Of a stretch of 64,000 nt of DNA, positions 63,805-64,000 are shown in pieces. Positions within the stretch are counted from its first letter, which is position 1, and every line of letters starts with the position of its first letter. The notes beneath the pieces were generated by a model, which was given only the letters and a program-made list of their open reading frames with translations, made no database searches and was not told the origin of the DNA. Source of the stretch: a virus; the IMG/VR virus record IMGVR_UViG_3300036771_000052, positions 33,862 to 97,861 of that record; one strand, written 5' to 3'. The position numbers were made by a program, and so were the translations under genes.

Positions 63805-63878
63805 TGGCTTGTAGCTCAATTTGGCAGAGCATTCGGCTGTTAACCGAACGATTGTAGGTTCAAATCCTACCAGGCCAG
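63805..63878 (+). tRNA. tRNA-Asn(GTT)
   Basis: Acceptor TGGCTTG / CAGGCCA, D-arm GCTC-AATTTGGCA-GAGC, anticodon arm TTCGG-CTGTTAA-CCGAA, T-arm GTAGG-TTCAAAT-CCTAC, discriminator G. Canonical. Five T residues directly upstream may end the preceding RNA. Confidence 0.9.
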
Positions 63879-63938
63879 CGGCGCCGGGTGGCGGCGGGCG
63901 CCTACTTCGGTAGGGGTCGTCCCCCGGTGACCACAAAT

Positions 63939-64000
63939 GGGTTCGTAGCTCAATGGTAGAGCACTCGCCTGTCGAGCGAGCGGTTTGCGGGTTCGAATCC
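63939..64000 (+). tRNA. tRNA-Asp(GTC), cut by window end
   Basis: Acceptor 5' strand GGGTTCG, D-arm GCTC-AATGGTA-GAGC, anticodon arm CTCGC-CTGTCGA-GCGAG, then T-stem start. The last part of the T-arm and acceptor lie beyond base 64000. Confidence 0.85.

Overview
The window is most likely one arm of a temperate siphovirus of an actinobacterial host. The sequence is GC-rich with many GTG and some TTG starts, most genes overlap by 1-20 bases, and the gene families (tail fibres, GH25 endolysin, tyrosine integrase, Cas4-like nuclease, class F sortase) are typical of actinobacteriophages. No terminase, portal, capsid or tape-measure gene is seen; these would lie to the left of base 1. No mycolyl-arabinogalactan esterase (LysB) is seen.

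Layout. 1-11759: rightward tail-tip and fibre genes, including an alanine-rich protein with about 34 copies of a 20-residue repeat, a glycine-rich fibre and a 2OG-Fe(II) oxygenase. 11790-16470: lysis and cell-envelope cassette with several membrane proteins, a histidine-rich secreted peptide, a large secreted protein, a class F sortase, the endolysin and the holin. Terminators end rightward transcription at 16.5-17.1 kb. 16585-24554: a leftward block of small, mostly unrecognised genes. Inside it, at 17.6-17.9 kb, lie two tRNA genes whose halves are in swapped order (3' half, then 5' half). 24555-27470: integrase, excisionase, repressor and two promoters that share a 25-bp motif. 27500-30115: an array of about 20 structured units of roughly 60 bases that runs through both intergenic and coding DNA. 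30006-62961: rightward early genes, with MoxR-type and other AAA ATPases, a VWA protein, a T4-like RNA ligase and polynucleotide kinase-phosphatase pair, a Cas4-like nuclease interrupted by an intein, SSB, a replication initiator with iterons inside it, DnaB helicase, RusA resolvase, a DNA cytosine methyltransferase and six members of one unknown paralogous family. 62989-64000: a tRNA cluster (Met-type x2, Pro, a Pro-like RNA, Asn, partial Asp) with an HNH gene inserted.

How it may fit together. The integrase, Xis and repressor form the lysogeny switch. The shared motif sits on the -35 of both the leftward and the rightward early promoter, so one repressor could silence both. The rightward transcript first crosses the 60-base unit array and then the replication genes. 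The RNA ligase and Pnkp pair is known in T4 to reseal tRNAs cut in the anticodon loop. The two permuted tRNA genes have their open ends near the anticodon arm, so the same enzyme pair could join them into working tRNAs. That link is my inference. All functions are read from sequence only; no database search was run.
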